Source: JABWBD01 sp040768665 (GTDB lineage Bacteria > Planctomycetota > Planctomycetia > Pirellulales > Thermoguttaceae). From it: 26,021 bases of DNA. How positions within the stretch are numbered: position 1 is the stretch's first letter; every line of letters begins with the position of its first letter. The notes below the pieces were generated by a model. That model worked only from the letters and a program-made list of their open reading frames with translations, was not told the DNA's origin and searched no databases. Location: contig JAXGMN010000096.1 of assembly GCA_040768665.1 (NCBI GenBank), positions 1 through 26,021 on the forward strand, given 5' to 3'. A program made the translations under genes and the position numbers. Below are positions 7,163 through 14,217 of the stretch, in pieces.

Positions 7163-7915
7163 ATGCCGTTGCACGACTGGACGCGCGTACCCTCAGGGTT
7201 GTTTCACGACTTTCATCAGAGTTGGTCGATTCGGATCAAGGATGGGTTAAACGGGGGCCGATTGCCCCGCGGATTTGCCGCGCTGGTCGAACAACGGTCC
7301 GGCCCCCGCGAGTCGGACGTTCTGGCCATCGAGGCCCGAGCCCGACGGCCTCGCTGGGAAGTCGAAACGGGTGGCGTGGCCGCCATGGAACCGCCGTCCA
7401 CGAAGATGATCCGCCGCACGGACAAAGAGATCTACGCCGGCCGAGCCAACCGCATCGTCGTGCGGCGCCATCTCGGTCGCGTGGTCGCGGTGATCGAGAT
7501 TATCTCGCCCGGGAACAAGGACACACGGTCTGCGCTGCGCGATTTCGTCGACAAGACAATCCAATTCCTGCGAGAAAGGGTCCATGTGCTGGTGATCGAT
7601 CCCTTTCCTCCCACGCCGCGAGATCCGCTGGGGATTCACAAGGTGATTTGGGATGAAATCGAAGAGGAGCCTTTCACGTTTCCTTCCGGGAAAGACCGCA
7701 TCCTGGTGTCTTATGAGGCAGGCGACGAGCGGGTTGCCTATATCGAACCCATCGCCGTCGGCGACGCGCTGCCCGACATGCCCTTGTTTCTTGCCGGCCA
7801 ACTGCACGTGCCGGTGCCGCTGGAGTCGACGTATCAGGCAACGTGGGAGGCCACTCCGCAGGAGCTGCGTCAGGCGGTGGAAACGGGCGTCCTGTCGGAT
7901 CCCGAGGCGGATTGA
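7163..7915 (+). CDS. DUF4058-type conserved protein
   Basis: This 250-residue protein starts MPLHDWTRVPSGLFHDFHQS, a conserved opening of a planctomycete protein group usually annotated as DUF4058. The middle has a strongly conserved strand, VVAVIEIISPGNK, followed by a helix (LRDFVDKTIQFLRERVHVLV) and IDPFPPTPRDP. An upstream in-frame start at 7148 exists, but the ATG at 7163 has GGGAG (7150-7154) at good spacing and gives the family N-terminus. No signal peptide or membrane segment is seen, so it is probably cytoplasmic. Its function is unknown. The E-x-I-S-P-x-N-K stretch recalls nuclease-like folds, but that is speculation. It has its own promoter and no operon partner. Its 5' region has been copied twice nearby. 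Confidence 0.85.
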   Translation: MPLHDWTRVPSGLFHDFHQSWSIRIKDGLNGGRLPRGFAALVEQRSGPRESDVLAIEARARRPRWEVETGGVAAMEPPSTKMIRRTDKEIYAGRANRIVVRRHLGRVVAVIEIISPGNKDTRSALRDFVDKTIQFLRERVHVLVIDPFPPTPRDPLGIHKVIWDEIEEEPFTFPSGKDRILVSYEAGDERVAYIEPIAVGDALPDMPLFLAGQLHVPVPLESTYQATWEATPQELRQAVETGVLSDPEAD

Positions 7916-8191
7916 GAGGTTTTCACGCGCCAGCGGGGAACCTAGGATACGTGTTACCACCCCCGTAAAGGTCGTTTAACCTCGGCCCGGCCTTCGGCCG
8001 CAACCAGAGAATTGGCGATTCGAGGAAGGCGGAGCGGAGAAAAGAAGATGGTGGAAAAGAATATGAGAAGGATGAACTTCGGTTTTCGATTTCGGGAACC
8101 ATCTTCTTTTCTCCCATCTTCTTTTCCATACTCCCAACCGCCGGGATCGCGGTGATTCGGCTCTCTGCGAGCCGAAGGGTAGAAGGGTACG
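7916..8191. other. Intergenic region after the DUF4058 gene
   Basis: No gene is seen. The region contains a small GGCCTTCGGCC hairpin at about 7988-7999 and the longer inverted repeat at 8037-8113. The duplicated block begins at about 8192. Confidence 0.4.
8037..8113. repeat. Inverted repeat with 15-bp perfect arms
   Basis: GAGAAAAGAAGATGG (8037-8051) pairs perfectly with CCATCTTCTTTTCTC (8099-8113). A second CCATCTTCTTTTCC follows the right arm, so the right half is partly repeated in tandem. It is purine-rich on one side, unlike the GC-rich palindromes elsewhere. Confidence 0.65.
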
Positions 8192-8239
8192 TCGGCGGCC
8201 AGCCGCAACGGGAAGGAACCGAAAACGGCGATTGAATAA
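8192..8239 (+). pseudogene. 3' end relic of a DUF1559 gene
   Basis: The last 15 codons of a type B DUF1559 gene are present in frame: SAASRNGKEPKTAIE and a stop at 8237-8239. Codons 5' of this are absent. It matches the end of the gene at 49-984 exactly in protein sequence and marks the left edge of a duplicated block. Confidence 0.8.
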
Positions 8240-8313
8240 GCGTTCCGACACCTCCAACACGGAGAGGTGATTATGGCCGTTGGCCAAAGGGAATGTTATT
8301 AACTTCAAGCCTG

Positions 8314-9062
8314 GGGGTTCGGCCCTTGTCGCAGCGACGAGGCCGAACCCCACGGTGAGAAGAGGCCTTCGGCCAAGCCATCTTGCCGATCGCAGCGACA
8401 AGGGCCGAACCCCGGGCTACGGTGAGAAGGGCGCTTCGGCCAAGCCATCTTGCCGATGTCGCAGCGACAAGGGCCGAACCCCCAGGCTACGGTGAGAAGA
8501 GGCCTTCGGCCAAGCCATCTTGCCGATGTCGCAGCGACAAGGGCCGAACCCCAGGCTACGGTGAGAAGAGGCCTTCGGCCAAGCCATCTTGCCGATGTCG
8601 CAGCGACAAGGGCCGAACCCCAGGCTACGGTGAGAAGAGGCCTTCGGCCAAGCCATCTTGCCGATGTCGCAGCGACAAGGGCCGAACCCCAGGCTACGGT
8701 GAGAAGAGGCCTTCGGCCAAGCCATCTTGCCGATGTCGCAGCGACAAGGGCCGAACCCCAGGCTACGGTGAGAAGAGGCCTTCGGCCAACCTCTTGCCGA
8801 TGTCGCAGCGACAAGGGCCGAACCCCCGAGCTACGGAAGAGGCCTTCGGCCAAGCCATCTTGCCGATGTCGCAGCGACAAGGCCGAACCCCAGGCTACGG
8901 TGAGAAGAAGGCCTTCGGCCAAGCCATCTTGCCGATGTCGCAGCGACAAGGGCCGAACCCAGGCTACGGTGAAGAAGCCTTCGGCCAAGCCTCTTGCCGA
9001 TGTCGCAGCGAGGGCCGAACCCCAGGCTACGGTGAGAAGAGGCCTTCGGCCAAGCCATCTTG
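8314..9062. repeat. Tandem array of 69-bp hairpin units
   Basis: About 11 units start (at the GGCCGAACC block) at 8341, 8402, 8471, 8541, 8610, 8679, 8748, 8815, 8881, 8950 and 9012. The central steps are 69-70 bases, and the outer ones vary from 61 to 69. Each unit has two self-complementary parts, GGCCTTCGGCC and TGTCGC-A-GCGACA, so every unit can form hairpins and neighbouring units can pair. The array opens with an 11-bp stem, GGGGTTCGGCC (8314-8324) with GGCCGAACCCC (8341-8351). Because 69 is a multiple of three, several frames stay open on both strands without coding for anything. Confidence 0.9.
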
Positions 9063-9071
9063 CCGATCTCG

Positions 9072-9167
9072 AGTTGAAGTGATCGGTGTCGAGGATGGTC
9101 ATACTTCGCTTCCGACTCGGGCAGCCACTGGATCCTCTTCGCGGATGCGGCGTGTTTCCCGATGGAG
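9072..9167 (-). pseudogene. Relic of a PIN toxin-antitoxin junction (copy 3)
   Basis: The minus strand carries the end of an antitoxin (LHRETRRIREEDPVAARVGS, EV, stop) overlapping by ATGA the start of a toxin at 9102, which reads MTILDTDHFNS before breaking into the 69-bp array. Unlike copy 1, the start and stop codons are intact. The antitoxin is cut upstream of codon L at about 9167. Only about 21 antitoxin and 11 toxin codons remain. Confidence 0.75.
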
Positions 9168-9211
9168 CGATGGACTGTTTCGTCGAATTCTCCCTTTCAC
9201 TTTCCGATTCG

Positions 9212-9290
9212 ATCCGTGCCCCGGCTTTGCCATCCGTGCTACTTTGTCCTCGAGTTGTTCTGATAGCACGGATGGCAAGGCCGGGGCACG
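9212..9290. repeat. Second copy of the long 30-bp-arm hairpin
   Basis: Arms 9212-9241 and 9264-9290 match those at 6027-6108. The right arm is shortened by a one-base loss at its end. The loop sequence is the same. Confidence 0.75.
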
Positions 9291-9393
9291 ATGAAAATCG
9301 GTGGAACAGAACCGGAAGTCGAATCAGCCGATAGAACCGCTGAGTTTTCACCCACCAGGGAAATCTTGCGGCGCATTCCGACAATCGGCGGCA

Positions 9394-9423
9394 TTGCTCA
9401 TGGACGCAGGGCGGGCATACAAT
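9394..9423 (+). promoter_or_regulatory. Orphan copy of the DUF4058 promoter
   Basis: TTGCTC (9394-9399) and TACAAT (9418-9423) keep the 18-base spacing of the promoter at 7063. The match ends a few bases later and no DUF4058 codons follow, so any transcript would run into the hairpin at 9480. Confidence 0.5.
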
Positions 9424-9479
9424 GCAGGTCTCTGATTCCCCTGATTGATTCCGTGAACCATCAGTCGCTTAGCAACGTT

Positions 9480-9562
9480 CGAGAAAAAAGTGTCAGGAAC
9501 CATTTGTGCGAAGCACCCGAAGGGCCGGTTTCCGGCAAATGGTTCCTGACACTTATTTCTCG
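9480..9562. repeat. Hairpin element with AAGTGTCAGGAACC ends
   Basis: The arms 9480-9506 and 9536-9562 pair over 27 bases with one mismatch; the perfect core is AAGTGTCAGGAACCATTTG. The loop is 29 bases and GC-rich. The element is short, symmetric and without coding capacity, as expected for a non-autonomous palindromic repeat. Confidence 0.8.
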
Positions 9563-9676
9563 ATCAATCCTTAGCCTCCCCTGGCTCGATAATCGCCGAT
9601 TGGTGATTTCTCTGACTCCACCCGCCCGGCAGGCCGGCGCCGGACCGTAACATGCCATTGTTAACGATCGCGACCC

Positions 9677-10037
9677 AAAAAACCGTTTGGTGCCAGGACC
9701 AAACGGTATTTTCGACTGGAAGTGTCCGTTTTGACACGGCACGGTTTTAGAAAGGATGCCCGCGGCTTGTCCGCGGGAGGCTCACGCTTGCCGCTACAGG
9801 AACCTCCGCGCGTGCCACCCCTTGGTTTCGCCCGCGGCGGGCAAAGCCGCCGCGGGCGAAACCAAGGGGGATAGCGGCGATCGTGGCGTATGTAGCAGAG
9901 AGCGTAACCATCCCGCGGACAAGCCGCGGGCATTCGCGACAGCGCGAAAGTAAATGCCAACAGCCAAAAAAACCGTTTGGTGCCAGGACAACCATGCGCC
10001 CGGCTCTGTCGCTCTGGAAGTTGTGCATCCTGGCACC
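9677..10037. repeat. Nested palindrome flanked by 23-bp direct repeats
   Basis: A 23-base sequence (ACCGTTTGGTGCCAGGAC preceded by A's) occurs at 9677-9699 and 9967-9989 in the same orientation. Each copy starts its own small inverted repeat: ACCGTTTGGT with ACCAAACGGT (9682-9707), and GGTGCCAGG with CCTGGCACC (9979-10037). Between them lies a double palindrome. The outer arms 9756-9778 and 9911-9933 are perfect over 23 bases. The inner arms 9818-9838 and 9849-9869 are perfect over 21 bases around a 10-base loop. The sequence between the arms is also partly complementary, so most of 9756-9933 can fold. Confidence 0.8.
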
Positions 10038-10063
10038 TTTCAGATTGTGGGCGAGGGGCTATG

Positions 10064-10267
10064 TCATTCCGCCATGGCTGCAAAGGTTTCCCTGGCAAAA
10101 CCCATAATGCCGTCAAGCGACCAGGAGGGAGGCATGTTCTTCGTGCTGAACAGCCCGGATGACTCGGAAAGCATGACCCCGGCAAGGTCGCGATGAGCGT
10201 CGACTTCCTCACCCAGCCTACGAAGCATCTTGGTCCACCGCTGCCTGTAGGCGGGCAACCAAGCCAT
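10064..10267 (-). pseudogene. Relic of an unidentified gene
   Basis: An open stretch of 67 codons reads AYRQRWTKMLRRLGEEVDAH, then a GVMLSESSGLFSTKNMPPSW segment and GFARETFAAMAE. Its composition and helix pattern look like a piece of a real protein, perhaps a glycosidase-like enzyme, but it is not recognised firmly. It has no ribosome site and no continuation, and it starts where a glycosyltransferase relic ends. It is probably a gene fragment left by rearrangement. Confidence 0.35.
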
Positions 10268-10281
10268 GGCTTCCGAAGTCG

Positions 10282-10372
10282 TTGAGGCCGCCCGGTTTCG
10301 TCATGACCAGGTCGGCTGCCGTCATGAGTTCGTGCATTTCGGTCGTGAATCCAAGCACGTGCGATCCCGACT
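10282..10372 (-). pseudogene. Relic of a glycosyltransferase (MurG/MGDG-synthase-like C-terminus)
   Basis: The minus strand encodes HVLGFTTEMHELMTAADLVM followed by TKPGGL. This is the nucleotide-sugar binding signature of the C-terminal domain of glycosyltransferase family 28: GF....M..LM.AAD....KPGG. About 30 codons are recognisable and nothing of the rest of the enzyme (normally over 350 residues) is found nearby. The sequence after PGGL departs from the family and leads into another relic. Confidence 0.55.
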
Positions 10373-10504
10373 GCCATTGGTTACACTGGTTCTGGCAATG
10401 GATGGGATGGGACGACGAGGAGTAGTCGCTCTCCGGCAACCGAGCCGGGGGCCCTTCCTCGGCTCGGCCCCGGGGCAGCCACGTTGGGATCCTGAAACCG
10501 GGGG

Positions 10505-12199
10505 CTACGCCTCTTCAAGCCCCGATTCCCGCAGCCGCCGGTAGAGCGTTGCTCGGCTGATTCCCAGCATGGCGGCTGCACGTGTGCGATTGCCTTTCGC
10601 CCGTTCCAGGGCCGCCGCAATGCGGGCGGGGTCCTCCTCGCCGGGCTCGGCGCCGAGCATGAATTCGTTTTCCAGCAGTTCCGGGGGGAGATCCTCGAGC
10701 GTGATGAGTGATCCTCTCGCACGAATCACCGCGAACTCCAGGGCATTTCGGAGCTCTCGGACGTTGCCGGGCCAGGGATAGCCCAGGAGCACCGCCATTG
10801 CTTCATCGGCGATGGCGTCGATTTGCTTGCCCGTGGTCGACCGGTGCTCGGCGAGGAATGCGCGGACCAGCATGGGCAGGTCCTCGCGTCGCTCTCGTAG
10901 CGCGGGTAGCCGAACCCTTGCGACCCGAACGCGATAGAGCAGATCCTGTCGGAACCGACCTTCGGCCACTTCACGGGACAGGTCGCGGTGCGTAGCGGCG
11001 AGCACCCGGACGTCGACCGGGCGAGGCTTGGTTTCTCCCAACCGCAAGACCGCTCTATCCTCGAGCACCCGCAGGAGCGTCGTCTGGACTCGCAGCGGCA
11101 GTTCGCCGAGTTCATCCAAGAAGAGCGTACCTCCGCCGGCGGCCTCGAAGAGCCCCTGCTGATCTTCCATCGCGCCGGTGAACGCACCCCGCCGGTGTCC
11201 GAACAACTGGCTGGCCGCCAATTCCTCTCCGAGCCCGGCGCAGTTCAGCGCCACGAACGGTCCTGCCTGCCGGCGGCTGCACTGGTGGATGGCCCGGGCG
11301 ACAAGCTCCTTGCCCGTGCCGGTTTCTCCTTCGATCAGCACCGTGGAGTCCAAGGGAGCCACATCGCGGATCAGTTGGAACACCTGTCCCATCAGCTTCG
11401 ATTTGCCCAGGATGGAGTGAAAGGCATTCCGCTCGTCCAGAAGCTGCCGCAAGTCCACCAGCGGCGAAACATCATAGAGGAAGAGGATGCGGCCGCCGTC
11501 GCAGCGGGGATCGTCGAGCACCTCGATCTCCAAATGCCGGGGTTGGGAATCGGTCGTTTGGAGCGCAAGAGGCACCTTGCTCCGGTCTTCGCGGGGCCGC
11601 CGGCACATCGCTTCCAGGGCAGATTGCTGAGCGGCCGAAAGCGGCAGCAGATCGGAAAGCCGCCGACCGGCGATTTCAGTTTCCCGAACGCTCGAAAAGC
11701 CGCACGCGGCCCGGCTCGCGTACGTGATCCTCCCCGTTGCGTCCAAGATCAACGTGCCGTGGCGCTGGGCGTCGAGGATCGTTCGCAGGTCGTCATGACT
11801 GCGGCGGAGTTTGCGGTCGGCTTCGCCTTTGTAGAGTGCGATTCGCACGGCGGCATCCAGGTCGCGCCGGTCGAACGGCTTGACGAGATATCCGTACGGC
11901 TCGACCATCCTGGCACGCTCGAGCGTCTCGACGTCGGTATAAGCCGTAAGGAAGACGACGGGCACCTGGCCGGCCTGGCGGATCTCCCCGGCCGCGTCGA
12001 TGCCGTCTTGGGAGCCGTCGATCCGCACGTCCATGAGCACCAAGTCCGGCTCGAGCCGTTTGGCCTGGGCGATCGCCTCTTCTCCCGATGCCGCCAATCC
12101 GGCCACCTCGTAGCCCAGTTGCTGCAACTCGGCTTCGATGTCCATGGCAACGAGTTGTTCGTCCTCAACGATCAGGATACGAGGCGTCGGTTGCGACAT
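10505..12199 (-). CDS. Sigma-54-dependent response regulator (REC-PAS-AAA+-Fis)
   Basis: This 564-residue NtrC-type activator has four parts. The receiver domain (about 5-125) has acidic pocket E12-D13, phospho-acceptor D57, T85 and K107. A PAS-like domain (about 135-245) follows. The AAA+ ATPase (about 262-495) has Walker A GETGTGKE at 291, the sigma-54 contact loop GAFTGA at 338-343, Walker B TLFLDELGE at 358 and PWPGNVREL at 475. The C-terminal Fis-type helix-turn-helix (about 527-560) reads GNRTRAAAMLGISRATLYRR. When phosphorylated it should form a ring and open sigma-54 promoters. All key residues are present. It begins 66 bases after the kinase gene on the same strand and is probably co-transcribed with it. 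A PAS domain between receiver and ATPase is less usual and may sense a second signal. Its target genes are unknown. Confidence 0.96.
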   Translation of the reverse strand: MSQPTPRILIVEDEQLVAMDIEAELQQLGYEVAGLAASGEEAIAQAKRLEPDLVLMDVRIDGSQDGIDAAGEIRQAGQVPVVFLTAYTDVETLERARMVEPYGYLVKPFDRRDLDAAVRIALYKGEADRKLRRSHDDLRTILDAQRHGTLILDATGRITYASRAACGFSSVRETEIAGRRLSDLLPLSAAQQSALEAMCRRPREDRSKVPLALQTTDSQPRHLEIEVLDDPRCDGGRILFLYDVSPLVDLRQLLDERNAFHSILGKSKLMGQVFQLIRDVAPLDSTVLIEGETGTGKELVARAIHQCSRRQAGPFVALNCAGLGEELAASQLFGHRRGAFTGAMEDQQGLFEAAGGGTLFLDELGELPLRVQTTLLRVLEDRAVLRLGETKPRPVDVRVLAATHRDLSREVAEGRFRQDLLYRVRVARVRLPALRERREDLPMLVRAFLAEHRSTTGKQIDAIADEAMAVLLGYPWPGNVRELRNALEFAVIRARGSLITLEDLPPELLENEFMLGAEPGEEDPARIAAALERAKGNRTRAAAMLGISRATLYRRLRESGLEEA

Positions 12200-12265
12200 G
12201 GCGTGCGAAAGTTGGTTTGAGGGTCAAATCCGGGGGGTACTTTCTCGTCTCGTTGGGACCGAGTA

Positions 12266-13819
12266 TCAGGTACACTCGAGTGTCGACTCCCGGGGGACAG
12301 GCGGAGATTCGCCGGGGCAGCCACCGAACCGCAGCGTGACGGTCGTTCCGCCATCGCTGAACACATCGAGATTTCCGTGCAGTTGACGCGCGAGAGCCTG
12401 GACTACTTTCGTGCCCAGAGACGTCTCGTTTGCTCCCGCCGGGGCTCGGGCCATGCCCACGCCGTCATCGGCCACCTCCAGGCGGTAGCCGCCGGCGGCG
12501 CGGCCGAACGCCACGCGTACGGTCCCGCTCCGCCCGCCGGGAAAGGCGTGCTCGATCGCATTCGACAGCAGTTCGTGGATGATCATGCCGCACGGGAGGG
12601 CAATGTCCAACGGCAGCGGCACCGGTTCGACCTCCGGGCATATCTCAACCCGACTTGAAGAACCCAGGGTGTGCTTCACATGGCTGACGAGTTGCTCCAC
12701 GTAGCTCCGGAACTCGATACGGGCAAGATCCTCGGAGCGGTAGAGTTGCTCGTGGATCAGCGCCATCGACCGGATGCGGCTCTGGCTCTCCTGGAAAAGC
12801 CGGATCGCCTCCGGATCGCGGAGCGTTCGGGCTTGCAGGTTGAGCAGACTGCAGATCACCTGGAGATTATTCTTGACGCGGTGATGGACCTCTTTGAGCA
12901 GCAGTTCCTTCTCGCGGAGCGAGACCAGCAGCCGCGACTCCGCTTCTTTGTGGCGAGAAATGGAAACGGTGCGTTCCTCGAGGTCAGCGGCCATGCGATT
13001 CAAGGACGTCGCCAGCGCTCCGAATTCGTCGCGCGAGCGGATCGCCACGCGAGTCTTCAGCCGGCCTTGTCCCATTTCCTTTGCCGCCTTTTCGAGCTCA
13101 CCGAGGTTTCTTGCGATCGACCGCGAGGCGGCCAGGCCCAGCAGGACCGCCCCTGCTGCCGCAATCATGGTCATGACACTCCGCCGCTGGTCGGCCACCG
13201 CCATGGCCCTCTGCGTGCTTCGGATGCCGCGAGTAAACTCGGTCGCGGCCCGATTGCCCAGCGCGGTCAGCGGGGGCAAGAGCTCGTCCTCAAACTTTTT
13301 GTCGAGCCGGCCTTCGAGGAACTGCTCGGCCTCGTCGGGGGTCGCCGCCACCATGCCGAGAAAATCGTTCAGCAAGAGTCGATGCTTGCCAAACTGCTGT
13401 TGCACTTGTTCCAACGACCGGCGGAGCGAGATCGTCCGCTCATCGGCCTGCTGGTTTTGTTCGGCCCCGGCGCTTGCAACCGACGACAGCTCGACGGCGG
13501 ACCACTGGCGCTCCAGACTCCGCTCGACGCTCTGCAGGTAAGTCTCGATTCGGCCGCGAAGCTCCTGGAGTTCTGCGACTGGAACCCGATCCGCCTCGGC
13601 CGTGCGCCGGTCGTGGGCGACCAGGGCATGGGCGGCCAACTGGGCGGCATACAGCGAGTCGAGCATCTCGACGGTATCGGCTTTGACAACCGCGCTGCGG
13701 CTGAGCCGCTCCATCTGCTCTTCCACCTCCCGGCTGGTCCCTACGGCCATGTACCCGACGACACCCACCAGCGACGCAATCGCCAGGAAGGCCGCCGTCA
13801 ATTTCAGGCCGATCCTCAT
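12266..13819 (-). CDS. Membrane sensor histidine kinase (HAMP, HisKA_2)
   Basis: This kinase of about 517 residues has a membrane helix at about 5-27, a mainly helical outer domain (28-213) of four-helix-bundle type, a second membrane helix at about 214-232, and HAMP (about 233-285, with a DEFGALATSLNRMAADL segment). The HisKA_2 block KEVHHRVKNNLQVICSLLNL at 309-328 has the likely phospho-acceptor H313. The ATPase domain has an N-box HELLSNAIEHAF (N420) and a G1 box DDGVGM at 451. HisKA_2 kinases more often partner simple or output-less regulators than NtrC-type ones. The start at 13819 (ATG, with GAGG 9 bases before) is preferred to an upstream TTG. It is the first gene of the pair with the response regulator. 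It would sense a signal outside the inner membrane; the ligand is not evident. Confidence 0.94.
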   Translation of the reverse strand: MRIGLKLTAAFLAIASLVGVVGYMAVGTSREVEEQMERLSRSAVVKADTVEMLDSLYAAQLAAHALVAHDRRTAEADRVPVAELQELRGRIETYLQSVERSLERQWSAVELSSVASAGAEQNQQADERTISLRRSLEQVQQQFGKHRLLLNDFLGMVAATPDEAEQFLEGRLDKKFEDELLPPLTALGNRAATEFTRGIRSTQRAMAVADQRRSVMTMIAAAGAVLLGLAASRSIARNLGELEKAAKEMGQGRLKTRVAIRSRDEFGALATSLNRMAADLEERTVSISRHKEAESRLLVSLREKELLLKEVHHRVKNNLQVICSLLNLQARTLRDPEAIRLFQESQSRIRSMALIHEQLYRSEDLARIEFRSYVEQLVSHVKHTLGSSSRVEICPEVEPVPLPLDIALPCGMIIHELLSNAIEHAFPGGRSGTVRVAFGRAAGGYRLEVADDGVGMARAPAGANETSLGTKVVQALARQLHGNLDVFSDGGTTVTLRFGGCPGESPPVPRESTLECT

Positions 13820-14217
13820 AGCAGGGCACCTCGGCAAAGAGGTAACCGTTCACCGGGGCGGTCCGGGACGGGTCCATTTTTCGGCCAATTCGGGTGTTTT
13901 GGCGTCAAAAACGTTGGCCGAAAACGTGGACCTGTCCCTTCTCTTCCGCGTGAACGGTTACGGAAAGAGGGGCGAATGTCTCCCTCTGTTTTAACACACC
14001 GTTCCGGTTTCGACTATGATAAAAAACCAAGCGAACGGCACCGAATTTGGACCATCGTTGCGCTTTGCCGGACCGACGGGACCGGCAAAATGCCGATATT
14101 CCTCTGTTGCCTGCGAGTTGGGCTTCCCGGGCTGGAACTCCCCTGCCTCGCCGGGGCGGCTCAGCGTGTTGCAACGGGCGCTCGCGGGCGGCTCATGGGA
14201 GAAGGTGTATCATTATT
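13820..14217. other. Divergent intergenic region
   Basis: The stretch between the kinase (minus) and the DUF1559 gene (plus) holds the 120-base palindrome at 13842-13961, which begins only 23 bases before the kinase start. No convincing promoter for the kinase is seen, so transcription may start inside or beyond the palindrome. GGGAGAAGG at 14197-14205 is the ribosome site for the plus-strand gene. Confidence 0.45.
13842..13961. repeat. 120-bp nested palindrome before the kinase gene
   Basis: Three nested pairs share one centre: GTAACCGTTCAC (13842-13853) with GTGAACGGTTAC (13950-13961), GGGACGGGTCCA (13865-13876) with TGGACCTGTCCC (13927-13938, one mismatch), and TTTTCGGCCAA (13878-13888) with TTGGCCGAAAA (13914-13924). 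The arms are separated by short unpaired steps, so the whole forms a long interrupted stem. Confidence 0.8.

Larger units (their letters stand above)
8192..9425 (+). repeat. Segmental duplication of the 5674-6240 region
   Basis: The order of elements repeats that of 5674-6240: DUF1559 3' end, CACCTC hairpin, GGCCGTTGGCC stretch, hairpin repeat, toxin-antitoxin junction relic, long hairpin, then the TTGCTC/TACAAT promoter. The main difference is that one hairpin unit has become an array of about 11. Small deletions separate the two copies, for example after the long hairpin at 9291. A third, partial version lies at 6536-7138. Confidence 0.85.

Noticed and set aside
8314..9062. CRISPR array
   Set aside because: The units are contiguous with no unique spacers, and no cas genes are present.
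8383..9294. A 303-codon plus-strand frame and a 359-codon minus-strand frame across the repeat array
   Set aside because: They exist because the 69-bp unit is a multiple of three and lacks stops. The translations are 23-residue repeats without family resemblance, and the frame shifts wherever a unit has an indel.
9480..10037. Insertion sequence ends
   Set aside because: No transposase frame lies between any pair of inverted repeats; the elements are too short and fully symmetric.
9661..10377. A 238-codon minus-strand frame over the nested palindrome
   Set aside because: It runs through perfect inverted repeats and both gene relics in the wrong frame, with no domain or ribosome site.
10988..12220. 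A 410-codon plus-strand frame
   Set aside because: It is entirely antisense to the sigma-54 response regulator, whose conserved motifs prove the minus strand is the coding one.
14046..14064. Possible sigma-54 promoter before the DUF1559 gene (TTGGACCATCGTTGCGC)
   Set aside because: The GG and GC elements are 9 bases apart instead of 10, and the -24 box departs from TGGCAC.
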